DNA from: Goekera deserti
Lineage (GTDB): Bacteria; Actinomycetota; Actinomycetes; Mycobacteriales; Geodermatophilaceae
Direction: 5' to 3'
Assembly (NCBI RefSeq): GCF_010685995.1
Contig: NZ_JAAGWK010000025.1
Span: forward strand, 109,814 to 173,813
Length of the DNA stretch: 64,000 nucleotides
The position numbers were made by a program, and so were the translations under genes. Shown here piece by piece: positions 28,286 to 40,022 of the stretch. Under the pieces are notes generated by a model. It had not been told where the DNA came from and did not search any database. It worked only from the letters and a program-made list of their open reading frames with translations. Every line of letters begins with the position of its first letter. Position 1 is the first letter of the stretch.

Positions 28286-29059
28286 ATGACGATGACCGAG
28301 AAGCCCCCGCTGTCGGCGCCGACCGCGTTCCGCCCCGCGGACAGCGACGGCTACCACCGGGTGCTGCTGAAGCTCTCCGGGGAGGCCTTCGGCGGCGGCA
28401 AGGTCGGCGTCGACCCGCTGGTCATCCGCAACCTGGCCGAGCAGCTCGCCGAGGTCGTGGCCAACGGCACCCAGGTCGCCGTCGTCGTCGGTGGTGGCAA
28501 CTTCTTCCGCGGGGCCGAGCTCTCCCAGGCCGGCATGGACCGCGGCCACGCCGACTACATGGGCATGCTCGGCACGGTGATGAACTGCCTGGCCCTGCAG
28601 GACTTCTGCGAGAAGGCCGGGCTGCAGACCCGCGTGCAGACCGCCATCACGATGGGCCAGGTCGCCGAGCCCTACATCCCGCGCAAGGCCATGCGGCACC
28701 TGGAGAAGGGCCGGCTGGTCATCTTCGGCGCCGGCGCCGGGATGCCGTACTTCTCCACCGACACCGTCGCCGCCCAGCGCGCCCTGGAGATCGAGTGCCA
28801 GGTGCTGCTGATGGGCAAGAACGGCGTGGACGGCGTGTACGACGCCGACCCGCGCACCACCCCCACCGCGACCATGTACCGCGACCTGGACTACGCCACG
28901 GTGCTCGCCAAGCAGCTGAAGGTCGCCGACGCGACGGCGATCAGCCTGTGCATGGACAACGAGATGCCCATCGTCGTCTTCGACCTGCTCAGCGACGGCA
29001 ACATCGCCCGGGCGGTCGCAGGTGAGAGGATCGGCACCCTGATCAGCCCGCAGGCCTGA
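28286..29059 (+). CDS. pyrH: UMP kinase
   Basis: Amino-acid-kinase-fold enzyme phosphorylating UMP to UDP in pyrimidine synthesis; hexameric and usually GTP-activated, UTP-inhibited. 257 residues, with [13 protein letters not shown] (ATP phosphates), [24 protein letters not shown] (UMP site) and [13 protein letters not shown]. The first 22 residues are a non-conserved extension. ATG preceded by an AGGA. Third gene of the rpsB cluster. Confidence 0.97.
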   Translation: MTMTEKPPLSAPTAFRPADSDGYHRVLLKLSGEAFGGGKVGVDPLVIRNLAEQLAEVVANGTQVAVVVGGGNFFRGAELSQAGMDRGHADYMGMLGTVMNCLALQDFCEKAGLQTRVQTAITMGQVAEPYIPRKAMRHLEKGRLVIFGAGAGMPYFSTDTVAAQRALEIECQVLLMGKNGVDGVYDADPRTTPTATMYRDLDYATVLAKQLKVADATAISLCMDNEMPIVVFDLLSDGNIARAVAGERIGTLISPQA

Positions 29060-29205
29060 CCCCTCCGCCGGAGGTCGGCACCGAGGACCGTCGCTCGCCG
29101 GGCGCGGTCCGCCGGAGTACCGCACGATCGCAACACGAGACCACGGCCCGCATCGACGGCAGCGGGCAGGCCCCGGCCACCCGCGCCGCAGGAGGAGAGA
29201 CACAC

Positions 29206-29763
29206 GTGATCGACGACACCCTGCTCGACGCCGAGGAGCGGATGGACAAGGCACTGTCCGTCGCCCGCGAGGACCTCGGCTCGGTCCGCACCGGCCGCGC
29301 GGCGCCGTCGATGTTCAACAAGATCCTCGTCGACTACTACGGCGCGCTCACCCCGGTGCCGCAGATGGCCTCGATCAGCATCCCCGAGGCCCGCATGGCC
29401 GTCATCAAGCCCTACGACATGACGCAGCTGCAGGCCATCGAGCGCGCCATCCGGGACAGCGACCTCGGCGTCAACCCCGGCAACGACGGCCAGATCATCC
29501 GGGTCACGTTCCCCCAGCTGACCCAGGACCGCCGGCGTGACCTGGCCAAGGTCGCCCGCGGCAAGGGCGAGGACGCCAAGGTCGCGATCCGCAACGTGCG
29601 CCGGCGAGCCAAGGAGGAACTCGACCGCATCAACAAGGAGGGCGAGGCCGGTGAGGACGAGGTCCGCCGCGCGGAGAAGGACCTCGACGACCTGACCGCC
29701 ACGCACACCGCCGCCATCGACGAAGCCGTCAAGAACAAGGAAGCCGAGCTGCTCGAGGTCTGA
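29206..29763 (+). CDS. frr: Ribosome recycling factor
   Basis: Releases ribosomes from mRNA after termination together with EF-G. 185 residues, the standard size, with the conserved [20 protein letters not shown] segment and the C-terminal [11 protein letters not shown] helix; the first two and last helices form the three-helix bundle. GTG start after GGAGGAGAG, six bases upstream. Lies between pyrH and cdsA. Confidence 0.97.
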   Translation: MIDDTLLDAEERMDKALSVAREDLGSVRTGRAAPSMFNKILVDYYGALTPVPQMASISIPEARMAVIKPYDMTQLQAIERAIRDSDLGVNPGNDGQIIRVTFPQLTQDRRRDLAKVARGKGEDAKVAIRNVRRRAKEELDRINKEGEAGEDEVRRAEKDLDDLTATHTAAIDEAVKNKEAELLEV

Positions 29764-29779
29764 CCTCCGCGACCACGCC

Positions 29780-31078
29780 ATGGCATCCCACCCCCGCGGC
29801 CACGAGCCCGACGACGAGGTACCCGGTCCCGGCGGACCGGGTACCGGTGCTGGGCGGGGCCGGCTGGCCGGACTGACCCACCCGCCGCTGCCCCGCGCGG
29901 CGCGGGCACCGGACGCCCACCCCGGCGCGACCCCGGACGGCACGGCCCGGATGCGCAGGGTCGAGCCCGAGGCACCCGAGGGCACCGCTCGGCTGGCGCT
30001 GCCGGACCTGCTGGACGCCGGCCGCGCGCCCGCATCCGACCCGGAGCGGGTCGAGCTCGACCGCACGGTCCGCTCCGAGGCCGTGGAGACGCACGACTGG
30101 GACGACCCGGACGACGACCGGTACGACGCCGACGACCGGTACGACGCCGACGACGAGCGCGACGACGCGGCGGACGACGTCCCGCTGACCGCCCTCCCGG
30201 ACGCCCCCGGTGCGGCTGTCAGCGGCGCCACGCTGGAGCCGAACCCCACCGGCGCGCCACCGGCCCGCACGGGCAGGGCCGGCCGGGACATGGTCGCGGC
30301 GATCGGTGTCGGGCTGTCGCTCGGGGCGGTCATCCTGGCCAGCCTGTTCCTGCACAAGCCGGCGTTCCTGCTCGTCGTGCTGGTCGCGGTGGTGGTCAGC
30401 GTGGTGGAGCTGACCCGCGCGCTGCGCAAGGGCCAGTACGACCCGCCGCTGACCCCGCTGCTCGTCGGGTCGCTGGCGATGCTCGCGCTGGCGTGGGAAC
30501 GCGGACCCACCGGGCTGGCGGTCGGCTTCTTCCTCACCGTGTTCGCGGTGCTGCTGTGGCGGCTCGGCGACGGGCCGGTCGGCTACCTGCGGGACGCCTC
30601 CACCGGCGTGTTCGTGGCGCTCTACGTGCCGCTGCTCGCCGGCTTTGCCGTGCTGCTGACCCTCCCGGACGACGGGGTGGCCCGGGTGATCGCGTTCATC
30701 GCCACCGTGGTGGCCAGCGACGTCGGCGGGTTCCAGGCCGGCGTGCTGTTCGGCAAGCACCCGATGGCGGAGTCGGTCAGCCCGAAGAAGACCTGGGAGG
30801 GCATGGCCGGCTCCGTCGTCGCCTGCTCGATCGCCGGCGCCCTGTTCGTCACGCTCATGCTCGACGGCACCTGGTGGGGTGGCGTGCTCTACGGGGTGGC
30901 CATCGCCGTCACGGCCACCCTCGGGGACCTGGGGGAGTCCCTGCTCAAGCGGGACCTGGCGATCAAGGACATGGGGCACCTGCTGCCCGGCCACGGCGGC
31001 CTGATGGACCGGATGGACTCGCTGCTGCCCTCCGCGGCCGTCGCCTACCTGATCCTCTCGGTGGTCGCCCCGACCTGA
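29780..31078 (+). CDS. cdsA: Phosphatidate cytidylyltransferase
   Basis: Membrane enzyme converting phosphatidic acid and CTP to CDP-diacylglycerol, the precursor of all phospholipids. 432 residues: a long disordered acidic N-terminus (1-165) with a DDRYDADDRYDADDE repeat, then about eight membrane helices and the CDP-alcohol signature VSPKKTWEGMAGS and DLGESLLKRDLAIKDMGHLL followed by PGHGGLMDRMDS. The catalytic part is complete. Its 3' end overlaps the convergent DUF952-GNAT gene by 34 bases. Confidence 0.95.
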   Translation: MASHPRGHEPDDEVPGPGGPGTGAGRGRLAGLTHPPLPRAARAPDAHPGATPDGTARMRRVEPEAPEGTARLALPDLLDAGRAPASDPERVELDRTVRSEAVETHDWDDPDDDRYDADDRYDADDERDDAADDVPLTALPDAPGAAVSGATLEPNPTGAPPARTGRAGRDMVAAIGVGLSLGAVILASLFLHKPAFLLVVLVAVVVSVVELTRALRKGQYDPPLTPLLVGSLAMLALAWERGPTGLAVGFFLTVFAVLLWRLGDGPVGYLRDASTGVFVALYVPLLAGFAVLLTLPDDGVARVIAFIATVVASDVGGFQAGVLFGKHPMAESVSPKKTWEGMAGSVVACSIAGALFVTLMLDGTWWGGVLYGVAIAVTATLGDLGESLLKRDLAIKDMGHLLPGHGGLMDRMDSLLPSAAVAYLILSVVAPT

Positions 31079-32232
31079 GGAGGGCGTCCCACGTACGGGC
31101 TCGCGGAGGTCCGGGGTGCGGGACGCGCGGGATCAGCAGGGCGCACCACGGTCCAGGACCGGCCCACCTCGGTGAAGCCGCGGCGGGCGTACCAGTGCCG
31201 GGGCCAGTCGTCGGCCGTGGCCTCCAGCACCACCAGGTCGCACCCGGCCCCCTCGGCGAGCGCCAGCAGCCGGTCCAGCACGGCCCCGGCGTGCCCGCGG
31301 CCCCGGTACCCGGGGTCGGTGAGCACCGCCTCCACCGAGGCGGTCGCACCGTCCACCCGGAGCTGGCCGGAGGCGACCACGCGGCCGGCCTCGCGCACCA
31401 CCACGTCGTGCACCGCGACCACCCGGTCGTTGCCCTGCTCCCGCCCCACCAGGTCGGCCACCACGTCGTCCAGGTCGGCCCGACCGGCGAGCTCGTGGCG
31501 CCAGGACGCGCGCCACAAGTCGTGCACCGCGTGCTGGGGCACCACCTCGGTGCGGTGGTCGTCGGTGACCGGCACCGGCCCGGTCCGCGCCATCACCAGC
31601 GTCTCGTCGACCGCCCAGCCCCGCCGACCCAGCGCGGCCGCGACCGGCCCGGCCCCCGGCCATCGCAGCGTCGCCACGGCCGCCGGCCAGGCCCGCTCGG
31701 TGGCGACCTGGGTCACCACCGCCTCGACCGTGTCGGCGTCGACGGGGTCGATCAGCAGCACCCGGTTGTCCTCGTGCGAGTGCGCGTACCGCGGGTCGCT
31801 GACCGCGACCCCGCCCGGGACGTCGTCCACCCGGGGGGACCGGCGCACCGGCAGGGACAGCTGCAGGGCCAGCGCCCGGCCCAGGGCGTCGTCCGGTCGC
31901 GGTAACGCCGGAGTCCGGGGCGGCAGCCACGGCACCACGGCCACCACCGCGGTCACCGGCAGCGGGCCGTACAGGTGCGGGAAGCGCATGCTCGCCGGGT
32001 CGCCGGGCACCCCCGGCTCGTCCCGCACCGGGTCGGTCAGCCGGGCCGGGTCCACGACGAGCAGCACCAGGTCACGGCGTCCCGGGTACAGCCGGGCCGC
32101 CGGCAGGTGCACCTGGTCGGGCCGGGACAGGTGCACGAAGCCCACCTCGGCCAGCGACGGCGGGCGCACGGCGCCGGCGTCCAGCGCGGCCCGCCAGGCC
32201 GCGGGCTCGACCAGGTGCAGCAGCACGCTCAC
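31045..32232 (-). CDS. DUF952 domain fused to a GNAT acetyltransferase
   Basis: 395 residues joining two units. Residues 1-110 are a DUF952 domain (VLLHLVEPAAWRAAL, VGFVHLSRPDQVHLPAARLY, SMRFPHLYGPLP). Residues about 175-380 are a GNAT N-acetyltransferase with the acetyl-CoA loop YRGRGHAGAVLDRLLA and the C-terminal WYARRGFTEVGRSW. A weakly conserved linker lies between. The substrate is unknown. The GTG start overlaps the stop of the upstream methyltransferase gene (GTGA) and the 3' end overlaps cdsA by 34 bases. I read it as one continuous frame, so it is a true fusion and not two genes. Confidence 0.8.
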   Translation of the reverse strand: MSVLLHLVEPAAWRAALDAGAVRPPSLAEVGFVHLSRPDQVHLPAARLYPGRRDLVLLVVDPARLTDPVRDEPGVPGDPASMRFPHLYGPLPVTAVVAVVPWLPPRTPALPRPDDALGRALALQLSLPVRRSPRVDDVPGGVAVSDPRYAHSHEDNRVLLIDPVDADTVEAVVTQVATERAWPAAVATLRWPGAGPVAAALGRRGWAVDETLVMARTGPVPVTDDHRTEVVPQHAVHDLWRASWRHELAGRADLDDVVADLVGREQGNDRVVAVHDVVVREAGRVVASGQLRVDGATASVEAVLTDPGYRGRGHAGAVLDRLLALAEGAGCDLVVLEATADDWPRHWYARRGFTEVGRSWTVVRPADPARPAPRTSASPYVGRPPQVGATTERIR

Positions 32233-32879
32233 GACGGCTCCCCGGCGTGCTGGCGCACCCAGGCGTGCATGGCGATGCCGGCGGCGACACCGGCGTTGAC
32301 CGACCGGGTGGAGCCGAACTGGGCGATGGACAGCACCTCGTCCGCGGCCGCCGTGGCCCGTTCGCTGAGCCCGCTGCCCTCCTGGCCGAACAGCAGCACG
32401 CAGGCGCGGGGCAGGACCGCGGTCTCCAGCGGCGTCGCGCCGGGCAGGTTGTCCACGGCCAGCACCGGCAGCCCGCCCGCGCGCGCCCACGCGTGCAGCG
32501 CGGCGACGTCCGGGTGGTGGCGCACGTGCTGGTAGCGGTCGGTGACCATCGCGCCGCGGCGGTTCCAGCGGCGGTTGCCCACCACGTGCACCTCGGCGGC
32601 GAGGAAGGCGTTGGCGGTGCGCACCACGGTGCCGATGTTCAGGTCGTGCCGCCAGTTCTCGATGGCCACGTGGAAGGGGTGCCGGCGGGTGTCCAGGTCG
32701 GCCACGATCGCCGACACCGACCAGTAGCGGTAGCGGTCGACCACGTTGCGCCGGTCACCGTGGGCCAGCAGCTCGGGGTCGTAGCGCGGGTCGTCGGGCC
32801 ACGGACCCGGCCAGGGGCCCACCCCGACGGAGTCGAGCACCGGCTGGGGAGGAGGGAGCTCACTGCTGGACCCGGCCAC
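32229..32879 (-). CDS. SpoU/TrmH-family RNA 2'-O-methyltransferase
   Basis: SPOUT-fold methyltransferase acting on rRNA or tRNA ribose. The catalytic Arg motif is in [21 protein letters not shown], and the SAM knot in [14 protein letters not shown] and [21 protein letters not shown]. About 216 residues from the GTG at 32879; ATG at 32903 would add eight residues but overlaps the upstream end of the divergent rlmN. The exact nucleotide target is unknown. Upstream partner of the DUF952-GNAT gene and divergent from rlmN with only 34 bases between them. Confidence 0.87.
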   Translation of the reverse strand: MAGSSSELPPPQPVLDSVGVGPWPGPWPDDPRYDPELLAHGDRRNVVDRYRYWSVSAIVADLDTRRHPFHVAIENWRHDLNIGTVVRTANAFLAAEVHVVGNRRWNRRGAMVTDRYQHVRHHPDVAALHAWARAGGLPVLAVDNLPGATPLETAVLPRACVLLFGQEGSGLSERATAAADEVLSIAQFGSTRSVNAGVAAGIAMHAWVRQHAGEPS

Positions 32880-32913
32880 GCGGGCCCACGGTAGTGGGAC
32901 CATGGAGGGCGCC

Positions 32914-34101
32914 ATGACTGCCCTGCCTCTCGTCTTCGACCCACCCAAGCGCGGCAAGCCGCCGCGCCACCTCGCCGACCTCACCCGTGCGGAGGCCCGC
33001 GCGGCGGTCACCGAGCTGGGTCAGCCGGCCTTCCGCGCCGACCAGCTCGCGCGTCACTTCTACGCCGGCACCACCGACCCCGCGGCCATGACCGACCTGC
33101 CCGCGGCGGTGCGCGCCGAGCTCGCCGGGGCGCTGCTGCCCGGCCTGCTGACCGTGGTCCGCCACCAGAGCGCCGACGGCGGCCGCACCCGCAAGACGCT
33201 GTGGCGGCTGCACGACGGCGCACTGGTGGAGAGCGTGCTGATGCGCTACCCGGACCGGGCCACGGTCTGCATCTCCAGCCAGGCCGGCTGCGGCATGGCC
33301 TGCCCGTTCTGCGCGACCGGGCAGGGTGGGCTGACCCGCAACCTGTCCGCGGCCGAGATCATCGGCCAGGCGGTGGCCGCCGCAGCGGCGATGGCGGCCG
33401 GCGAGATCCCGGGCGGCCCGGGCCGGCTGTCCAACGTGGTCTTCATGGGCATGGGCGAGCCGCTGGCCAACTACGCGCGGGTGCGCACGACCCTCGACGC
33501 GCTGCTCGCCCCGGCCCCGTACGGCCTGGGCCTGGCCCAGCGGTCGGTCACCGTCTCGACCGTCGGGCTGGTGCCGGCCATCCGCAAGCTCACCGAGGAG
33601 GGGCTCGCCGTCACCCTCGCGGTCAGCCTGCACGCACCGGACGACGAGCTGCGCGACACCCTCGTGCCGGTGAACACCCGGTGGAACGTGACCGAGGTGC
33701 TGGAGGCCGCCGACGGCTACGCGCAGCGCACCGGGCGCCGGTACTCGATCGAGTACGCGCTCATCCGGGACGTCAACGACCAGCCGTTCCGGGCCGACCT
33801 GCTCGGCCGGCTGCTCGCGCGCCGGCTGGCCCACGTCAACCTCATCCCGCTGAACCCGACCCCGGGCAGCCGCTGGGACGCCAGCCCCCTGCCGGCGCAG
33901 CGGGAGTTCGTGGCCCGGCTGCGGGCCGCCGGGGTGGCCACCACGGTGCGCGACACCCGCGGCCAGGACATCGACGGCGCCTGCGGCCAGCTGGCCGCGG
34001 CCGACCTGGCCGAGGCCGCCGACGGGTTGCCCAGCATCGCGCTGCCGATGCCGGAGCAGTCCGAGGAGACGGTCGGGCTGGGCTCGCAGGACGACGCGTG
34101 A
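32914..34101 (+). CDS. rlmN: Dual-specificity rRNA/tRNA (adenine-C2)-methyltransferase RlmN
   Basis: Radical-SAM enzyme making m2A2503 in 23S rRNA and m2A37 in some tRNAs. The cluster motif CxxxCxxC is CGMACPFC (around residue 128), a mechanistic Cys sits in IDGACGQL (about 353), and [11 protein letters not shown] is the SAM-binding element. 395 residues. The ATG at 32914 is preferred because GGAGGG lies four bases before it; ATG at 32902 has no site. Its stop overlaps the VIT gene start. Confidence 0.95.
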   Translation: MTALPLVFDPPKRGKPPRHLADLTRAEARAAVTELGQPAFRADQLARHFYAGTTDPAAMTDLPAAVRAELAGALLPGLLTVVRHQSADGGRTRKTLWRLHDGALVESVLMRYPDRATVCISSQAGCGMACPFCATGQGGLTRNLSAAEIIGQAVAAAAAMAAGEIPGGPGRLSNVVFMGMGEPLANYARVRTTLDALLAPAPYGLGLAQRSVTVSTVGLVPAIRKLTEEGLAVTLAVSLHAPDDELRDTLVPVNTRWNVTEVLEAADGYAQRTGRRYSIEYALIRDVNDQPFRADLLGRLLARRLAHVNLIPLNPTPGSRWDASPLPAQREFVARLRAAGVATTVRDTRGQDIDGACGQLAAADLAEAADGLPSIALPMPEQSEETVGLGSQDDA

Positions 34102-34817
34102 GCGCCCCGCTGACCGAGGAGCGTCCGGAGGCGCACGACCACAGCCACGCCGACGTCTCCGGTGGCTGGCTGCGGGCGGCCACCTTCGGCGCGATGGACG
34201 GGTTGGTCACCAACACCGCACTGGTGGCCGGCGTCGGCGGCGGGGGCGGCAGCGCCCGGGCCGTCGTCCTGGCCGGGGTGGCCGGGCTGGTCGCCGGGGC
34301 GATCTCGATGGCGTTGGGGGAGTACACCTCGGTGCGCACCCAGAACGAGCAGCTGGACCTGGAGGTGGCCAAGGAGCGGCGCGAGCTGCAGGCCGACCCG
34401 GCGGGCGAGCTGGCCGAGCTGACCGACCTGTGGGTGGCCCGCGGCCTGGACCGGAGCCTGGCCGAGCAGGTCGCCGAGGCGCTGTCCCGCGACCCGGAGA
34501 AGGCGCTGCGGGTGCACGCGCTGGCCGAGCTGGGGCTGGACCCGGACGACAAGCCCTCGCCGGTGACGGCGGCGGTGTCCTCGTTCCTGTGCTTCGCCGT
34601 GGGGGCGCTGCTGCCGCTGCTGCCCTACCTGCTGGGCGGTGAGCTGCTGTGGCCCGCACTGGTCTGCGGCGGGCTCGGCCTGGTGGCGGCGGGCGCGCTG
34701 TCCAGCCGCTTCACCCCGCGAGCCTGGTGGTACGCCGGGGCCAGGCAGTTGCTGTTCGGCGCCGTGGCGGCGGCCGCCACCTACGGCATCGGCTCGCTCA
34801 TCGGCGTCAGCGTCTGA
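34098..34817 (+). CDS. VIT1/CCC1 family membrane protein (iron/manganese transport)
   Basis: 239 residues with the hallmark first helix region [20 protein letters not shown] and [18 protein letters not shown], which carry conserved acidic and Met residues of vacuolar-iron-transporter proteins, then a cytoplasmic helical segment ([34 protein letters not shown]) that in relatives binds metal, and three more membrane helices. A short His-rich start ([11 protein letters not shown]) precedes the first helix. Probably exports Fe2+ or Mn2+ from the cytoplasm. GTG overlaps the rlmN stop; co-transcription is likely. Confidence 0.86.
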   Translation: MSAPLTEERPEAHDHSHADVSGGWLRAATFGAMDGLVTNTALVAGVGGGGGSARAVVLAGVAGLVAGAISMALGEYTSVRTQNEQLDLEVAKERRELQADPAGELAELTDLWVARGLDRSLAEQVAEALSRDPEKALRVHALAELGLDPDDKPSPVTAAVSSFLCFAVGALLPLLPYLLGGELLWPALVCGGLGLVAAGALSSRFTPRAWWYAGARQLLFGAVAAAATYGIGSLIGVSV

Positions 34818-34850
34818 CCCGGGCCCCCGCCGTCCCCGGCGGGGCGCCCG

Positions 34851-35174
34851 TCAGCCGCGCCAGGCGTTGCGGCGTCGGACGATGTCCCACACCAGGATGA
34901 CGACGAGCACGAGGGCGATGCCGCCCAGCCAGAGGTCCTCGACACGACCCTCGTGGTTGCCGACGAAGTAGGACAGGATCACCGAGACCATGATCCAGCC
35001 GCCGATGCGGCCCTTCCGCCCGGTCTCGCCGTGCCACCCCCACTCCTCCGGCCGTTCGTGCGTGACGGGCTCGGAACCGGGGCGGACGATCGCCACCTCG
35101 TCCCGGGACTGCTCGTTGCCGATGACCCGTGTGCCGCGGGCCCCACGTGCGCCCCGGTTGCTCTGCTCGCTCAC
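34851..35174 (-). CDS. DUF2631 family membrane protein
   Basis: 107 residues: polar N-terminus with [22 protein letters not shown], then two membrane helices ([15 protein letters not shown] and [19 protein letters not shown]) and a basic end (RRRNAWRG). This matches DUF2631, an actinobacterial family next to dxr; function unknown. GTG start at 35174. Divergent from dxr with an 87-base gap. Confidence 0.83.
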   Translation of the reverse strand: MSEQSNRGARGARGTRVIGNEQSRDEVAIVRPGSEPVTHERPEEWGWHGETGRKGRIGGWIMVSVILSYFVGNHEGRVEDLWLGGIALVLVVILVWDIVRRRNAWRG

Positions 35175-35261
35175 CCCTCCATCATGACAGGCGGTGCCCC
35201 GCGCCACCCGGCGCACCGGCTCGGGTCGGTGCGTGCCGCGCACGGCTGGGAGGATGCCGCC

Positions 35262-36464
35262 GTGAGCGAGCTGCGAGAGGTCACCGTGCTGGGGTCCACC
35301 GGGTCCGTGGGGCGCCAGGCGGTGCAGGTGGTCGCCCAGAACCCGGACCGGCTGACCATCACGGGCCTGGCCGCCGGTGGCGGTGACGTCGCCCTGCTGG
35401 CCGAGCAGGCGCTCTCCCTGGGCGTGCGCACGGTGGCGGTGGCCCGGGCCACCGCCGCCCAGGACCTGCAGCTGGCCTTCTACGCGGCGGCCCAGCAGCG
35501 GGGCTGGGCCACGGGGCAGTACCGGCTGCCGGAGATCCTGGCCGGCCCGCGGGCCGCCGAGGAGCTCGCCGCCCGCCCCGCCGACGTGGTGCTCAACGGC
35601 ATCTCCGGCTCGATCGGGCTGCGCCCCACGCTGTCCGCCCTGGCCGCCGGCCGCACCGTGGCCCTGGCGAACAAGGAGTCCCTGGTCGCCGGCGGGGACC
35701 TGGTCACCGCGGCGGCGGCACCGGGGCAGCTGGTGCCGGTGGACTCCGAGCACTCGGCGATGGCGCAGTGCCTGCGCAGCGGACGGCGCGCGGAGGTGGC
35801 CCGGCTGGTGCTGACCGCCAGCGGCGGCCCGTTCCGCGGCCGCAGCCGCGCCGAGCTGGCCGGGGTCACCCGCGAGCAGGCCCTGGCCCACCCGACCTGG
35901 GCGATGGGCCCGGTCGTCACCATCAACTCGGCCACGCTGGTGAACAAGGGCCTGGAGCTGATCGAGGCGCACCTGCTCTTCGGGGTGCCGTACGCCGACA
36001 TCGACGTGGTGGTGCACCCGCAGTCGATCGTGCACTCCATGGTCACCTTCTCCGACGGCGCCACCATCGCGCAGGCCAGCCCGCCGGACATGCGGCTGCC
36101 CATCGCGCTGGCGCTGGGCTGGCCGGACCGGCTGCCGGAGGTGCAGCCGGCGCTGGACTGGTCGACGGCCAGCAGCTGGGACTTCGCCCCGGTCGACCAC
36201 GAGGCGTTCGGTGCCCTGCGGCTCGCCCGGGAGGCCGGGGAGGCCGGCGGGGTGGTGCCCGCCATCTTCAACGCGGCCAACGAGGAGGCCGTGTCGTCCT
36301 TCCTGGGGGGTCGCCTGTCGTTCCCCGGCATCGTCACGGTCATCGCGCGTACTCTCGGCGCGGCGCCGGACCTCGGCGTCCCCACCTGCGTCGATGACGT
36401 CCTGGCCGCCGAGAGGTGGGCCCGGGACCACGCCCGCGCAGCGATCGCCGGAGGTTCGGACTGA
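35262..36464 (+). CDS. dxr: 1-deoxy-D-xylulose-5-phosphate reductoisomerase
   Basis: Second step of the MEP isoprenoid pathway: rearranges and reduces DXP to MEP using NADPH. 400 residues with the NADPH motif [11 protein letters not shown] near the N-terminus, [12 protein letters not shown], metal ligands in [18 protein letters not shown] and the flexible loop HPTWAMG. The GTG at 35262 follows GGGAGG. Downstream are rseP and ispG, the last another MEP gene, in the mycobacterial order. Confidence 0.96.
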   Translation: MSELREVTVLGSTGSVGRQAVQVVAQNPDRLTITGLAAGGGDVALLAEQALSLGVRTVAVARATAAQDLQLAFYAAAQQRGWATGQYRLPEILAGPRAAEELAARPADVVLNGISGSIGLRPTLSALAAGRTVALANKESLVAGGDLVTAAAAPGQLVPVDSEHSAMAQCLRSGRRAEVARLVLTASGGPFRGRSRAELAGVTREQALAHPTWAMGPVVTINSATLVNKGLELIEAHLLFGVPYADIDVVVHPQSIVHSMVTFSDGATIAQASPPDMRLPIALALGWPDRLPEVQPALDWSTASSWDFAPVDHEAFGALRLAREAGEAGGVVPAIFNAANEEAVSSFLGGRLSFPGIVTVIARTLGAAPDLGVPTCVDDVLAAERWARDHARAAIAGGSD

Positions 36465-37849
36465 GCGGCTTCCTGTTGACGGTCCTCGGGATCGTCGCCT
36501 TCGTCGTGGGCATGCTGTTCTCGATCGGTTTCCACGAGGCCGGCCACTTCTTCTGGGCCCGGAAGTTCGGCATGCGGGTGCCGCAGTTCATGGTCGGCTT
36601 CGGCCCGACGCTGTTCTCCCGCACCCGGGGCGAGACCGAGTACGGCATCAAGGCCATCCCGCTCGGCGGCTACATCCGCATCGTCGGGATGATCCCGCCG
36701 GCCGAGCAGGGCGAGAGCAAGCGGGCCACCCGCATGCGCAGCTTCATCGCCGAGGTCCGCGGCGCCGCGCTCGACGACGTGCGGCCCAGCGACACCGGGC
36801 GGGTGTTCTACGCCAAGCCGTGGTGGCAGCGGGTCATCGTCATGTTCGCCGGGCCGTTCAACAACCTGGTCCTGGCCGTCGTCTTCTTCACCCTGACGCT
36901 CACCGCCCTGGGCACGTCCGTCCTCACCACGCAGATCGACGAGGTCCCGGCCTGCGTCGTCCCGGCCAACGCGGCGAGCATCAGCAGCGACCCGGACGCT
37001 CCGGACCCCTGCACGGTGCCGCTGGTGACCTCCGGTGCCGACGCGGGCCAGACCTGCACCCAGGGGACGGCGAACTGTGCGCTGCCGGTGCCCAGCCCCG
37101 CTGCCGAGGCCGGGCTGCGCCCCGGCGACACGATCGTGGCCATCGACGGGAAGACCGTCGACCCCACCGTCTTCGACAGCTGGACGACGGTGCAGGACGC
37201 CATCCGCAGCAACCCCGGTCAGGCCGTGCCGCTGACCGTCGAGCGCGACGGGCAGCGCCGCGAGCTCACCGTCACCCCGATCGAGAACACCGTCGTCGAC
37301 ACCGACGGCACCGGCACCGTGACCGCCGGCTACCTGGGCGTCGCGCCCTCGCCGGGGTTCGACCGCCAGCCGTTCAGCGTGGTGCCCCGGTACTTCGGCA
37401 TGGTCGTGTCCCAGTCGGTGGACAAGCTCGTCGAGCTGCCGCAGCGGGTGCCGGCCCTCTTCGGCGCGGCGTTCCTGGGCGACGAGCGGGACCCGCAGGG
37501 CCCGATCGGCGTGGTCGGGGTGGGCCGGCTGTCCGGGGAGTACTTCGCGCTCACCCAGTTCAGCGCCCTGGAGAAGCTCAGCTTCTTCCTCAGCCTGCTG
37601 GCCAGCGTGAACATGGTGCTGTTCCTGTTCAACCTGGTCCCGCTGTACCCGCTGGACGGCGGGCACGTGGCCGGTGCGCTGTACGAGAAGGCCCGCTCGG
37701 TGGTGGCCCGGCTGCGGGGCCGGCCCGATCCCGGTCCGTTCGACATCGCCCGGTTGATGCCGGCCGCGTACGCGGTGGCCGGGGTGTTCGTCCTGCTGTC
37801 CGGGCTGCTCGTGATCGCCGACATCGTCAACCCGATCACGCTGCAGTAG
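36461..37849 (+). CDS. rseP: Site-2 intramembrane protease RseP/Rip1-type
   Basis: Zinc metalloprotease cutting transmembrane anti-sigma factors and other membrane proteins. About 462 residues: first membrane helix with the [13 protein letters not shown] active site, [16 protein letters not shown], a PDZ domain (about 200-290, with [18 protein letters not shown]), and C-terminal helices with [13 protein letters not shown] supplying the third zinc ligand. Start is unusual: CTG at 36461 lies six bases after GGAGG and overlaps the dxr stop (CTGA); TTG at 36476 and GTG at 36416 are alternatives with no proper site. An insert with four Cys (about 160-205) lies before the PDZ domain. Confidence 0.92.
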   Translation: MSGFLLTVLGIVAFVVGMLFSIGFHEAGHFFWARKFGMRVPQFMVGFGPTLFSRTRGETEYGIKAIPLGGYIRIVGMIPPAEQGESKRATRMRSFIAEVRGAALDDVRPSDTGRVFYAKPWWQRVIVMFAGPFNNLVLAVVFFTLTLTALGTSVLTTQIDEVPACVVPANAASISSDPDAPDPCTVPLVTSGADAGQTCTQGTANCALPVPSPAAEAGLRPGDTIVAIDGKTVDPTVFDSWTTVQDAIRSNPGQAVPLTVERDGQRRELTVTPIENTVVDTDGTGTVTAGYLGVAPSPGFDRQPFSVVPRYFGMVVSQSVDKLVELPQRVPALFGAAFLGDERDPQGPIGVVGVGRLSGEYFALTQFSALEKLSFFLSLLASVNMVLFLFNLVPLYPLDGGHVAGALYEKARSVVARLRGRPDPGPFDIARLMPAAYAVAGVFVLLSGLLVIADIVNPITLQ

Positions 37850-37904
37850 CGCCGCCGTCGCGCAGGTCACCAGCGCGTGCGGCGGGGAGGGGGATACTGG
37901 GGCC

Positions 37905-39065
<1,161 letters not shown>

Positions 39066-39093
39066 CCCGCCCGGCCTGACGACGGGCGACCCC

Positions 39094-39945
39094 GTGCTGC
39101 GTGCGCTCCCGGCCCGGGTCCTGGGCGACGTCGACGACGGCGACGTGCGGACACTGCTGGACACCGACCCGGTCGCCGCGTGCATGCTCGCCGGCCGGAT
39201 CGAGACCCACGGTGTCGCGGCGGGCTCGCTCGGCGCACCGCTGTGGGGCTTCGGCCCCCGGGACCGGCTGGACGCGATCTGCCTGGCCGGCGCCAACCTG
39301 ATCCCGTTCGCGCGCCGCGGCCACGAGGCGGCTGCCGCGGCGGCCTTCGCCGACCGGGCGCGCCGCAGCGGCCGCCGCTGCTCGACGATCGTCGGTCCGG
39401 CGCCGTCGGTGGCGCCGCTGTGGCAGCTGCTGGCACCGCACTGGGGCCCGCCGCGGGACCTGCGCGCCCGCCAGCCCCTGCTGGCCATCGACGGCCCACC
39501 CGCGGTGACGGCCGAGCCGCGGGTCCGACCGGTGCACCCGTCGGAGATCGAGGTGCTCATGCCGGCCGCGATCGCCATGTTCACCGAGGAGGTCGGCGTC
39601 AGCCCGCTGCGGGTGGACGGCGGCGCCGGCTACCGCGCCCGGGTCGCCGAGCTGGTGCGGGCCGGGCAGTCGCTGGCCTGGATCGAGGACGGCGAGGTGG
39701 TGTTCAAGGCCGAGATCGGTGCCGTCTCCCGGGCCGCCTGCCAGGTGCAGGGCGTGTGGGTCGCGCCCCGGCACCGTGGGCGGGGCATCGGACAGTCCGG
39801 CACGGCCGCGGTGGTCGAGTACGCCCGCCAGTGCATCGCCCCGGTGGTCAGCCTCTACGTCAACGACTTCAACGCCGCCGCGCGGGCCGCCTACGCCCGG
39901 GTCGGGTTCCGGCACGTCGGCACCTACTCCTCGGTCCTGTTCTGA
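39094..39945 (+). CDS. GNAT acetyltransferase with N-terminal DUF4081 domain
   Basis: 283 residues: DUF4081 (about 1-120, with LWGFGPRDRLDAICLAGANL) followed by a GNAT domain containing VQGVWVAPRHRGRGIGQSG, the acetyl-CoA loop, and SLYVNDFNAAARAAYARVGF near the end. An orthologous acetyltransferase occupies the same place after ispG in mycobacteria. Substrate unknown. GTG start; 28 bases after ispG, so probably in the same operon. Confidence 0.88.
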   Translation: MLRALPARVLGDVDDGDVRTLLDTDPVAACMLAGRIETHGVAAGSLGAPLWGFGPRDRLDAICLAGANLIPFARRGHEAAAAAAFADRARRSGRRCSTIVGPAPSVAPLWQLLAPHWGPPRDLRARQPLLAIDGPPAVTAEPRVRPVHPSEIEVLMPAAIAMFTEEVGVSPLRVDGGAGYRARVAELVRAGQSLAWIEDGEVVFKAEIGAVSRAACQVQGVWVAPRHRGRGIGQSGTAAVVEYARQCIAPVVSLYVNDFNAAARAAYARVGFRHVGTYSSVLF

Positions 39946-40022
39946 GGGCACACCCCGGTGCCCTCCCGACGCGACCGGGCGACCTCACCGGGAGCGGTGC
40001 CGCCGTCTGAGAGGGTGTCGGC

